Below, in pieces: positions 35,323-45,957 of a stretch of 64,000 bases of DNA (position 1 is the stretch's first letter; every line of letters starts with the position of its first letter). The DNA is taken from NCBI GenBank assembly GCA_029204225.1, contig CM055095.1:67109940-67173939 (forward strand), in the 5' to 3' direction. The position numbers and the translations under genes are program-made. The notes below the pieces were generated by a model. It was not told the DNA's origin. It made no database searches and was given only the letters and a program-made list of their open reading frames with translations. The DNA comes from Diphasiastrum complanatum (taxonomy: Eukaryota; Streptophyta; Lycopodiopsida; Lycopodiales; Lycopodiaceae).

Positions 35323-36806
35323 ATGGAATCTAAAAAGCTGCATAAGTTTCTCTCTAACGTCGGTGTTCAAGACAGGACTGAGTACTTTTCATTTCTTTTT
35401 TGACTTAAATTTGATGTCGATAGATTTGTGCTTGAGCACAAGTCTCACCTATTGGAATTATTCAAAAAGTTTCGGAGTAGCATCCTAGAATTATCTCTTG
35501 TTATTGATGGCCTGAAATTTATTCATTTCCATGAACTGATAGTTGCCCAGCCTGAAGCCAAGCACAAGCATGATAGGAAGTTTACCAAGCTTGACAAGAG
35601 CCTGAAGGTTGTATAATATCATGATCATGCAGGTTTATAGTTGAGGGCATAGCTTTTGTTTTCTTCATATCTGCCTTAATACCTGATGAAGGCCAATCTT
35701 CCAGATCAATTGGTGTTGGTTCTTCAAGTAGAACATCTACTCAGAGATGTACTGTCGATGTGGACAAAAATTTAGAAGACAAAAATTGGGTGATGAGGAA
35801 GAGGCTAGGCTGGCTTCGATGTATGACCCTACTCTGTCACAGTCAATGGTAATGTCTTCTACATAAGGTGTAGAAGAACACGATAAAAGCAAGACACTAC
35901 TTGACATTCCTGTATACCATATGAATAGCCTGCCATATTTTTTATTGAATGATATTGGGGATGTGTTCGACATGAGAGAGGACGAGATCCTATTTGTACT
36001 AGCCAATGCATTGTCAGAATTTTCGGATATAATAGACTTCAATCATGATGATTTAATTGAAGGGATTGACTATGAAGATGAAGGTGGTTGGAAGTTTGGG
36101 GAGCAGGCCTGACAAATTACAAGGCAACAATGTCTAGCCTATGGAGCAAATGCTCCTAGTGAGGAGGAGATCATTGAGTTTCAAAAAAGATATCCTCCTC
36201 CAGAGCAATACGTTTTTTCTGAGGATACGTTTCTTGCTGGGCATGACTTGCATGGAAAAGGATTGTTGGAGTATGACCAACATGACATGGTAATTTTTAT
36301 TTTCTTATTCCATCATAATCATATTTAGCATTGTATTCAATCAAAATCCATCTGAAAATCAAATTGATTACAAATTTTCGTATTTATGTTGCAGGACACA
36401 ATTGAAGTTGATGATTTTGCTACAAGAAGAGGAGGTGCTCGAGGTGTTGTTGGCCAAAAGGATTCAACATTGTGCCATTACCTGAAATGCTTTGTACAAA
36501 ATTAAATTTTATTTACAAGCAGGAACTATAGTAATGGCAATAAAGGCATTGTCCTATTTTTGTGATGGACATAGATATCCTAACAGTACATACAAAATCA
36601 TTCTTGTGAAGAGGGACATAACTATAAAAATATCGGGTTATGTTTCTGAAAATGTACCCAAAAGATCATCTGCTTTAGTAGTGTACGCAAGTTACATAGA
36701 GTTGAGCAAAAGAAGATCGATTGAGCATCTCAATCCATATGAAAGGAGACAATTTCTTCATGACCATACTGCTCAGCTGACCTTTGATACCGATGAGGAT
36801 ATGTAA
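35323..36806 (+). pseudogene. Unrecognised spliced gene, divergent from the H3-Ulp1 gene
   Basis: Starts MESKKLHKFLSNVGVQDR at 35323. An in-frame TGA at 35401 is followed in the same frame by KFDVDRFVLEHKSHLLELFK and ELIVAQPEAKHKHDRKFT to 35616. Further protein-like segments are CRCGQKFRRQKLGDEEEA (35745-35800), an acidic stretch SEFSDIIDFNHDDLIEGIDY (35921-36112) and EEEIIEFQKRYPPPEQYVF. An intron at 36288-36394 (GTAATTTTTA...ATGTTGCAG) joins into DTIEVDDFATRRGGARG. The last ORF (36492-36806) has KRSSALVVYASYIELSKRRS. I recognise no domain. Its position between the H3-Ulp1 and transposase-like genes suggests it belongs to the same unit. Confidence 0.5.
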
Positions 36807-36892
36807 TGTTTTAATTGTTTTCTATTACGGTGATGAAGTTGAGATATTTCTCCTCAGATATTGAAATGCCTTTTTGAATGAAATGAGATTTG

Positions 36893-39590
36893 TTAAATAT
36901 TTGGTTTGATATCTAAACTGTTTGTAGAACCATTGAAATAATTGATATAAGTAGCATTTCTTTGAATTATATCCTCCATGGTTGGTTGCTCGATGAAAAG
37001 CTCCTCTTGCTTGCCAATGCGATTTCTATACATACATCAGAAATCAAATATATGACGTTGTAGAACAATTTTTGCACAAAAACAAATAATGAATTACCAT
37101 ATAGTGTGTGACAGGATCCTCTCCCCAACATTCTGCTACCGATTTGACAAATATCTCACAATATTTTTGTAAATTTGCAATGTCGATTTTAGATAACTTT
37201 TCTTTTCGCAACATGCCAATCAAATTGTCGAGATTTTGGCATACTGCAGCTTTTTTTAATCGTGTTGCCCCTATCTTCAAAGTCTTTTGATGCTGCAACA
37301 ACGTCTTTCCAAACATTGTATGTCACGGTAGAAGACTTTCCAGTGTGATTGGATAAAAACCTTCTAGCTTTTGCACCTCCAATAGATGGCTTGTTTGAAA
37401 CGTTCCCTAATTTACTCGATAGTTTTTTCACTTTTTTTTATTTTTACATTCCCCTTGTGCAAACCTGCTTTTGAAAGTACTTGCTCTAATCTCTCAATTC
37501 CAATTTTAGAGGTCGATTCAGATTTGGTATTTCAGACATACAAAATATGATTGTAAATCAATTTTTCAATAATTCGTACCTCATCATGCAATGTGCATAT
37601 GTGAACATTGATCAAAGGAATTGCAAGCACACATCCAAAGTTCGAATCCTCTCGATCTCTTGTTGGACCAACTCTTGATCTTGTCAAATTCAAGTCCTTA
37701 CAATTCTTCATACAATACAAACAAGGATGTTTAGTATTTGCCCCATGCGAAACATTATACATACATTTCAGTGTCTTTAAATCACTTGCAAGATGCCATA
37801 AAATTTGAAACGTGCCATAGTTTGGCACATATATTTTGTTTCCACCCATGTGCTCTTCAATAATCTTCACATAATTTGAGGTCGAAAAAATCCACGACAA
37901 GATAGCATGGTCTTCTTTTAAAACCTGAAAAGTAACAAACACATACAAAGTTACGAACATTGACATTAGCAACTTAGGTGATAAAATACAATAACAAGTA
38001 AAATTGAAATATACCTGAAATGCTGCTAACCACCATATTTCATTCTCTGATTGAACACTAAATGATGAATCATTTGCATCATTTTCAGTATTGTTCAATG
38101 CTCTGTTCATAAAGGTGATACTTACCCGTTCCAATTTTTGTCCCTTAACAATTTCAGACTCATCAAGTTTAATAACCAATATTAATTTTCCTTGGACTTC
38201 TCTTTCAAATATTTTGTAATATATAATCATGTAAGCCACTACTTTGTTAATATCCAAAAATAAATTGCTGGACTCATTGTATTCCAATGTTCGACTCTCA
38301 CATGTATACAATTTCTTGATATGAAATGGTTCACCGATAAGCATAGTCATACTCTCATTAAGACAATATCTTGTTTTTTTTTACTCGAAGTGGACGAGAA
38401 AGAGGTAGCTTTCGAATCTTCACATGTGCAAAGTTGTACAATTTTAAACAATAGAGTATATGATTTACGACTAATTCCTGAATCATCACATGCTCCCTTG
38501 ATAACTCTTGCATCCAAGACATGTTGAATGCTCTGTATAATCACTGCAGCAATATCATTCTTAATCCTATCATAACGAGAATTCTTTAACATTTCTTTTG
38601 TAGTTTTTGATGACAATATAGAACCCAAAGATTTTCCAATACTCGTAGAATCTTTATAATGTTCTCTCGCCACCAAAGATGATCTACAAGACATAATAAA
38701 TAATTAAATTAGCAAGTAGTTGAAAAACAAGCACATAAAAACCTAGCAAGCGTGTCATTTGCTCTTTTAATTAATACTTACTTGAATGCTTGAATCCTTT
38801 TCTTCTTGTTTCCACTTCTTGAAGACAGATTATCTATGTCTTTTTTTTGGAAGTCGTTTGCATTTTCATATATTTAATTTTCTCCTGAGAACTTCAGCCT
38901 TCAACAATAGCACTCAAGCTTTCCCTTTTAAAATTCTCAACGTCTCTCAACATAAGTTGACTGGATATTTGAAGATCAATAACAATAGTTTGCAATTCTG
39001 ATATATTGGAGCTCAATTTCGTATTCTCGTATATTTGTTTCTGCAAATTATCTTGAAGTATTGCCTTCTCATTGTTTGTTTGATTCAACAAATACTCCAA
39101 TACTTGTGTTCGCTTCATTGCTTCATACATCCCGTATTGGCTCAACTTTTGACAGTATCCCAACAATCCACTATGTCCATTACACACAAAATTCAATAAT
39201 TGGCCAATAGTTTGAAAGTCCAAAAAACATCATGTACTTGGATCTTTGGGATAAATTGATCCAACTGTCCACAAATCGCTATTTCTACAATTTTTTTTAT
39301 CTAAGTTCTTTCTTACAAGTCTCATTAATCTGACCAGCTTTGGTGTTTTTCTTATAAATTGGAGCACAATCGCGTGGGAGCACAATATGAAGATCAAACT
39401 TTTCCATTATTTCAAAAATCAAACAAACTAAATCATGTAACGAAAAAACGATTCACACGAAACCAAAACAAGCTTGTAAATCATTAAACATGCATGTTAT
39501 ATGATCTACCTTTTAAATGTTTTCAAAGATTTTTGGAGGAAACACCAAATTATCCTCTCCTCCTCCTCCTGATACTGATATCTTCTTGAG
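36893..39590 (-). pseudogene. Spliced gene with transposase-like layout
   Basis: Minus gene of at least five exons; the 5' end is uncertain (about 39590). Early parts read EKFDLHIVLPRDCAPIYK, then a coiled-coil segment (NQTNNEKAILQDNLQKQIYE, 39223-38894) and SSLVAREHYKDSTSIGKS (38694). The core exon has LVIKLDESEIVKGQK; the intron 38014-37925 (GTATAT...TTTCAG) joins AAFQ to VLKEDHAILSWIF. It continues with ILWHLASDLKTLKCMYNVSH, HPCLYCMKNC and IPLINVHICTLHDEVRIIEK. A later part reads GGAKARRFLSNHTGKSSTV and, after a shift, AECWGEDPVTHYM; a last exon ends at 36893. The acidic residues, Cys-x2-Cys pair and C-terminal His motif resemble uncharacterised DNA-transposase families as I remember them; I cannot name one. 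Confidence 0.5.
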
Positions 39591-39719
39591 AGGGTGGATA
39601 AAAGCTTTTTGGTGTGCTTAGGCGGCGTGTGCTTAGTCGACTGTGTGTATTCTCAGATATGGTTAAATATAATCATCAAAGGATGTCTTGTATCAACTTT
39701 TTATGATGAAATGGTAAGT
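39591..39719. other. Edge of the candidate cassette
   Basis: Short flank between the transposase-like gene and the palindrome array. No terminal inverted repeat was identified. Confidence 0.3.
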
Positions 39720-40301
39720 TGTCCAACGATTGACATATTGCGCGATTTTCATTTAGTGGATATTTTTGTAGCTCGCCTCACTAGCCGCGATGGTGGCATA
39801 TCACTTCCTTACATCCCTCTATGGAAACGCTTTAGTGACAGTGATGAATCAACTATCTGCATTGTCATCTGAATGCTTTACTTTACTTCTTGTATGGGCA
39901 ACGATGGAAAGGCATTATCACTTGCCTTCTTGAGGCTTCTAAATAAGTATGAATGATTGTAGATGTCCAACGATGGACAGATTGCATACTCTTCTATTTG
40001 TAAATGATGGATCACAAGGTTGAGGTGTATCCTGGCCAACAATAGACAACAAACACCTTTTACCAATCCTCTGTTTGCTTACACTACTCCTACTGTCCAG
40101 CGATGGACAATAGGAGCACTTACTTTTTGAGTATATATGATTTAACTTGCTTGTTGTCTAGCGATGGACAACAAGCTAATAAACTCCTTATTCTTTGATG
40201 CTTCATACGTACATACCATCTATTATCCAACAATGGATAGAAGGTTGTTTTTTGGATCAACTTTAAAGTAAATGCATTCATTCTTTGGTCTAACAATGAT
40301 T
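39720..40301. repeat. Array of TGTCCAACGATGGACA palindromes
   Basis: Variants of the 16-base palindrome TGTCCANCGATGGACA start near 39720, 39893, 39964, 40033, 40094, 40155, 40223 and 40286. From 39893 on the spacing is 61-71 bases. Spacer sequences share only TGCATACTCT-like words. It looks like a decayed tandem repeat of about 65 bp with a conserved dyad. Confidence 0.75.
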
Positions 40302-40579
40302 GCATACTCTCTAATATCACCCTCTGCTCAATATACGATACTAAACACTTATCGGTTTATGTGATAATGTAGCATTGTTTGGTTACTACGGTCTGTTATC
40401 ATTCACAGTCTGGTTCATATTATAACCCAACATCATCGTACTCCAAGCAAATGTATGCTGCCTACTGAGATTTCACAAAGCAAGCAGTTTAGCATACTCT
40501 GTACACTTTATCTAAACGTTTTTACATACTCTTAAACATAGCTATGGACTGGAAAAACTTTCTTTTTGTCGTTATGATA

Positions 40580-41282
40580 TAAAGAGTAAACCTTTACGAA
40601 AAAACAACAATGGCAGCCTCCCAAGAAGCCTCGTCTACAAACATTTAGGTATCACTTTTCGTTACCAATTTTTATACAAATTTCACAAAGCACAAACAAG
40701 AAAGGGATGAGCATTTCTTTATATCTACTTTTCCTTAGCACTATTCTCAAAATTTTTATCCAAAAAAAATGACTAAAGTAAAAGATACTACATCCATAAA
40801 GCTGATCAACTAATTGATTCTTTAAGAAACCCTTGTCAAAAACCTTACAATGGGGACTCCAATAAAACGGTCCTAGATAACATGGATATGCATAAGATAC
40901 ATAGTTTCTACGAAAGGGTTAGAATGGCATGGATCTGCCCTAATACCTTGTAGAAACTTTGGAAATCTCTCACTTATAATTGATTATGTCTATCCAAAGA
41001 AATGTCCTTATACCATGGTTGATATATGATTTCGGTATGGCATGATTTTGTGCAAAAAGAATCATACAATCAATCATGGCAAATCTTAAACTTACACTAG
41101 TAAGTGTTACTTTAGACTTCAAGTGAGATACAACTAGAAAGCATGGATATGCTCAGGAGTATGGACAACAGTGCGTGACATACCTTGCTCTGCAAGGGTC
41201 ACTTGGGTTAGCATGGCATGGATTTGCCCTAATATTAGCACACGTGTCCACACCAAGTCTTCTGGCTAAGCAAATTAAAAAC
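40580..41282. repeat. 0.7-kb direct repeat, copy 1
   Basis: Starts TAAAGAGTAAA, ends AGCAAATTAAAAAC; matches 42767-43470 closely throughout. It does not begin TG or end CA, so it is not an obvious LTR. Confidence 0.85.
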
Positions 41283-41853
41283 GGTTAAAACTTTTCATAC
41301 TCTTTTATTACTAAAAACGAACGGATATGGACCAACTGCCCGTAAGCTGATCAGCATGGCACTCGCCCTGATATGGTGATATAACGGCTTGGCCTATCGC
41401 CAAAACATTGTTTGAATGGGAAGACTGGACTATGTTTTAAATGTTATGCAAAGCTGTCAAGTAGTAAAACTTCTTTTGGACATGAATAACAACTGACACT
41501 CGGCTATGACACATGTATTCCTCACTAAACTAACTTGTGCGGTTGTGTTTTGTGGAATGGTGGCAGGTATCAACTGGACGTCTTGAGAGTGGTTATGCTT
41601 TATGGTGCTTTTTAGTACTGTATTTTAGTTTTCAATTATATTTTACCTTGTTGGATTATGAATAAAGGCTTCAAAAGATTTCAGTCTTGCTTTGTCAAGA
41701 GGAACTAAGTGCAGTCTTGTATCTCTCTCTATGCATCTTGGTGGTGTAAATCCGACTATTCCTTGGTTGAGATAGTACTGAAACCTTTACCTTTTATCCG
41801 ATTCATAAGCTAACAAAGGTCTTTTTTTTATGGTTTAGTCCACAGGATGGTTT

Positions 41854-42204
41854 CAGGATGCTGCTTCTTTGGATTATGGGGAGCCCCTTCCTCCGCCTAA
41901 CCATTTTGTTCAGACACTGATTTGTTGTATGAAAAAGGTCATTGAGATGCATAATTTTGTCATTAACACTGATAGGGCTACATGTTCTTCTGCTGGACCT
42001 AAGGATAAAATTCTTTGCCTTATTGATCTGCTTGAAACTATTGACTGGGTAAAGATTTATCTTGAGTTTGTTAAGGAGAAAGACTCTCTGAGCTTAGTGG
42101 AAAATCTTTACACTCATCTTAATGATTTTGTTGAAAAATTTGAAGAAGAGGAGCCAAATAGTACATTAGTGGCGAGACCCACTAAGTGCCCAACAAGAAG
42201 CTAG
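41854..42204 (+). CDS. Hypothetical exon between direct repeats
   Basis: A 3' exon-like ORF. GTTTAGTCCACAG just before position 41846 can act as a splice acceptor, then DYGEPLPPPNHFVQTLICC, KDKILCLIDLLETIDWVKIY and the acidic LNDFVEKFEEEEPNS run to a TAG at 42202. The composition is protein-like and no domain is recognised. It sits in the 1.5-kb interval bounded by the two 0.7-kb direct repeats. Upstream exons were not identified. Confidence 0.4.
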   Translation, partial: QDAASLDYGEPLPPPNHFVQTLICCMKKVIEMHNFVINTDRATCSSAGPKDKILCLIDLLETIDWVKIYLEFVKEKDSLSLVENLYTHLNDFVEKFEEEEPNSTLVARPTKCPTRS

Positions 42205-42348
42205 TTGATATGGGCAATACAAGCCGCATGGATCAAGGGAGAGACTTAATAGAGTTAGCTACCAGCATGATCATGAAGGTGGTGTCGACGAAAATAGTAA
42301 GGACAAAGAGCATGAAATTTTTGAGATAGAGATAGCTCACTAAAAGAT

Positions 42349-42651
42349 GGGGTGTACTCGTAGAGTCACAATAAGCAAAAGTCCCTCATACACATGTCCA
42401 AATGTTATGCCTTGTTCCATAGGAGGGAAAGTTTTTTGGCTAGTGATCATATGTATTTTATTCACATGTGTGTATCAGGACTAAATTTTTCATACTTTAT
42501 TGAAGGATCAAGGGGTGTACTCTTAGAGTCACAATAAGCAAAAGCCCCTCCAACACATGTACAAATGGTATGTTTTGTTCCATAGGAGGGGGAAGTTTTT
42601 TAGCTTGTGAATAAATGTATATATTTATACGTGTGTATCATGACTAGATCA
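42349..42651. repeat. Tandem duplication of about 140 bp
   Basis: GGGGTGTACTCGTAGAGTCA at 42349 and its near copy at 42512 each extend about 140 bases, including CATAGGAGGG and GTGTGTATCA. Confidence 0.85.
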
Positions 42652-42766
42652 CAACGATAGCATGTATAGAAACCAACCCATGATGTTAAATGTTGAGCTT
42701 TTTTGGGTGTTGAGATTTTTGGGTGTTAAATTTTGAGCTTTTATGGGTGTTGTTATGCACAACTAA

Positions 42767-43470
42767 TAAAGAGTAAAACTTTATGAAAAAACAACAATGG
42801 CAGTCTCCCAAGCAGTCTCGTCTACAAACATTCACGTATGACTTTTCGTTATCGATTTTTATACGAATTCCACAAAGCATGAACAAGAAAGGGATGAGCA
42901 TTTCTTTATATCCACTTTTCTTCAACACTACTCTCAAAATTTTATCCAAAAAAAAAATGACTAAAGTAAAAGATACTACATCCATAAAGTTAATCGACTA
43001 ATTGATTCATTAAAAAACCCCTGTCAAAAACCTTATAGTGGGGACTCCAATAAAACGGTCTTAGACAGCATGAATATGTGTAAGATATGCAGTTTCTACG
43101 AAAGGTTAGAGTGGCACAAATCTGCCCTAATACCTTGTAAAAACTTTGGAAATCTCTCACCTATAATTAATTTTGTCTATCCAAAGCAATGTCCCTATAC
43201 CATGGTTGATATATGATTTTTGTATGGCCTGATTTTGCATAGAAACAATCATACAATCAATCATGACAAATTTTAAACTTACCCTAATAAGTGTTACTTT
43301 AGACTTCTGGTGGGATACAACTGGAAAACACGGATATGCTCAGGAGTATGGAGAACAGTGCGTGACATACCTTGCTCTACAAGGGTCACTTGGGTTAGCA
43401 TGGCATGGATTTGTCCTAATACCAGCACACGTGTCCACACCAAGTCTTCTGGCTAAGCAAATTAAAAACA
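42767..43470. repeat. 0.7-kb direct repeat, copy 2
   Basis: Partner of 40580-41282, same orientation, roughly 90-95% identical by eye. Confidence 0.85.
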
Positions 43471-43530
43471 GCTAATTGACACCAAAAATAGCGAAGAACC
43501 AGAGAACCCTCACCAAACTGAATTTTTTTG

Positions 43531-43531
<1 letters not shown>

Positions 43532-43601
<70 letters not shown>
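43532..43601. repeat. (TA)n microsatellite
   Basis: About 70 bp of uninterrupted AT dinucleotides. Confidence 0.97.
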
Positions 43602-43602
<1 letters not shown>

Positions 43603-44351
43603 TATCAACTTTCACCAATTTGCCAATAGGTACTTTTCCTTGGTTTCTAGCTCCAAACAATTCTCCAAAGGTTAATATAGTCAAAAAGTTGGCCGGTGAA
43701 GGTTCCCAACCCTTTGAGATCAAACAAGTTCAAGTAATCCTCACCAACCTTTGCCAACCCTTGTCAACCTTCTCCAATGCATGAACAATCTTCGTCGAGC
43801 TTAGAATAGTTGTAAAATATTGTTCTATAGTCTCAGTGAAGATGGCGAAGGTTACGAAGATCAGTATGACCTCCGTCGAAAGTTCCCAGCCCTCTGAGAG
43901 TTAAATTGCCATCAGAACCTTTGCCAATCCATCTCTTACTGAGCTCTCTAATCACCATTTAAGTCTTCCCTGCAAGTTGGCAAAGATTCTCAACCTAGAT
44001 CATGTTCAAACAACCTTCAGAACCCTCGTCGACCCATCCTTTTCTTGCAAGAACACTCACCGAACTCCTTGAAGTGGTAAAATACTGAACTAAACCATAT
44101 GTGAGGCAAAGTCTCCTGATAAAAAAATCAAAAAAAATTCCAAAAAATTGTCGCATCTGCTAGTGGCTTGAACCACAAAACACTCGTTCAATCCTACAAT
44201 CTTTCAAAACAAACACGTCAATTGATGAGCACATGATTCATACAATATTCTCGTTATCTACTAATTCAAAATTATATGCTATCCATCTCTCATTTCCTAG
44301 TCAGTATACAAATAATATCGTGTGTCCTTAATTATCTTCATTAAAGGATGG
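43602..44351. other. Intergenic, nothing recognised
   Basis: Short phrases such as CCAACCCTTTGAGATC/CCAGCCCTCTGAGAG recur. No gene found. Confidence 0.4.
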
Positions 44352-44690
44352 CTAGTTATTCAAAATTATGTAATTTAACCTCTTTGAAGGTATAATTTTG
44401 TTTGTCGTATTTTTGCATGTATTGTGCTCCTTCAGCTCAGCCAACTCTTCCTCGACAAGAGCCTTCGCATCCTTGAGCGGTTGTAAGAACTCGACTCGAA
44501 AATTTTTGAGCATCTGGCCTTGGAGCTGGTTCAGCTTTGTGAGGTCGACTGTGATTGACCCTGCATTGGTGCTCAAAGAAAGAGCAGCTTCTGCCTTTAT
44601 TCGTGCCATTCGAACCTCTTGTAAATATTTCTGGAGATCGACGTGATGTTGATGTCCATCTCCATTCCATGTTCCATCCCCTCTTAGCAC
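44352..44690 (-). CDS. Hypothetical ORF with helical segment
   Basis: A 112-codon ORF of higher GC than its surroundings: MLRGDGTWNGDGHQHHVDLQ, LQEVRMARIKAEAALSLS, LTKLNQLQGQMLKNFRVE, DAKALVEEELAELKEH. The helical, coiled-coil-like middle and the base composition suggest a real exon, with the coding part perhaps ending near NTCK at about 44405. No family recognised. Confidence 0.35.
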   Translation of the reverse strand: MLRGDGTWNGDGHQHHVDLQKYLQEVRMARIKAEAALSLSTNAGSITVDLTKLNQLQGQMLKNFRVEFLQPLKDAKALVEEELAELKEHNTCKNTTNKIIPSKRLNYIILNN

Positions 44691-44937
44691 TGATTTTAAT
44701 CCATATCAGTATAACCTTCATCTTGTTCACCTATTATATCAATGTGTTACTCCACATGTTATTTTTTTGTTCGTAATTTTTTCATTCATACTGATCAATT
44801 TTTTATTTATTCTTTTATTTTCTTGTTTCAAAAAAAGATTGAGACACCACAATTGGGCAACTCTTGAAGCAATCTCTTACATCACAACAATACTACATTC
44901 CATCCCTACCAAGTTTGTGACATTATCTTCATTTTAG

Positions 44938-45957
44938 ATGTTTTTCGATGAGATAGTTCATCAATATACCAGACGACTGTATAATCTGGTGAAAGACAAT
45001 GATCTACTGAGCCCAGAGTCCATAATGTACAACTACTATATCGGAGTACTCGACAAGATCAAATATGGTATGAAGAAGTTCACATCCTACACTTCATTGC
45101 CACAAAATCTATCAAGATGTTGTAATCATGGAAAATCTTATCTTAAAAAGAAGAGAGTAGATAACTTATGTCCAAACAAAGAGATATCAGATGGGGAATT
45201 AAAAAAATCTGAAGGTTCACTGCTAGTCGAGTAGACAAGGGCGGAAGGCTACGAATCATCAAGGAGTGCAAAGGAGTCAAGCGGATAAGGTGCAATAAGT
45301 GACCACAAACCTAGTACTTCAAGTTATGACTATAATCAAACTCAGGCTCGCAAAGTAAAGTTTCTTGAGAAAAACCAATATATACTGCTTTGAGGATCAT
45401 CAAAGTACAAGATGTCTAATCAAGAATCCGTGCCTCTTACAAAGACAAAATGTGAAGCAGAAAGTTCGACAACAAGATCAAAGGTCAAAACCATAATCAA
45501 GCCAACAAGGAGATTACTAGACGGCGGATGGATGTCAAATTGATCCATCTAAATCATGATTTTCTTCAACAAAAAGTGAAAGTATCGGTCATATCATCTT
45601 GCATGTCACCAAACTCATTAGTTAGGAGGCACTTAGCTTACGTAGATCTACATGCACCAATATTGTACCATTCACATGCAGACTTAATGTGCTACAAAAG
45701 AAAAAATTTACTGCCACCTGGGTATGAAACAAATGAGAAAGAAGTCAATTTGACAAAAGTACCAAAGTATGCAGACACACCCATGGGCAAACTGACAACA
45801 ACATCATAGAAGACGGAGTTGGACGATTGACTATGGAGGAGAGTTTTCAGTTTCAAGAGTACTAAGAATACCTAGATAGACACAACAATCAAGTGAGCAT
45901 GTCTTATCCACATTATGAATTGGGAGAGTCTATGACACTGGGAGCAATTACGCCGAT
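44938..45957 (+). pseudogene. Gag-like ORF fragment, upstream part
   Basis: MFFDEIVHQYTRRLYNLVKD and YNYYIGVLDKIKYGMKKFTS (44938-45234) resemble a Ty3/gypsy gag capsid segment. Broken frames follow (VDLHAPILYHSHADLMCYK at 45650, then YPHYELGESMTLGAITP). At 45957 the copia element below is inserted; the same frame resumes at 48192 with IYEDLYQQALSCDPLMDC. Family assignment is tentative. Confidence 0.45.
45953..45957 (+). repeat. 5-bp target site duplication CCGAT (left copy)
   Basis: CCGAT here and at 48187-48191 flank TG...CA ends. Removing the insert and one copy restores a continuous reading frame across the junction. Confidence 0.8.

Noticed and set aside
32100-39720. Terminal inverted repeats bounding the three-gene cassette
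   Set aside because: None found by eye on either flank; boundaries left open rather than forced.
39720-40301. CRISPR-like look of regularly spaced palindromes
   Set aside because: Plant context, degenerate repeats and related spacers; no cas genes.
43472-43784. Ile-Tyr repeat ORFs
   Set aside because: Translation of the TA microsatellite with short flanks.
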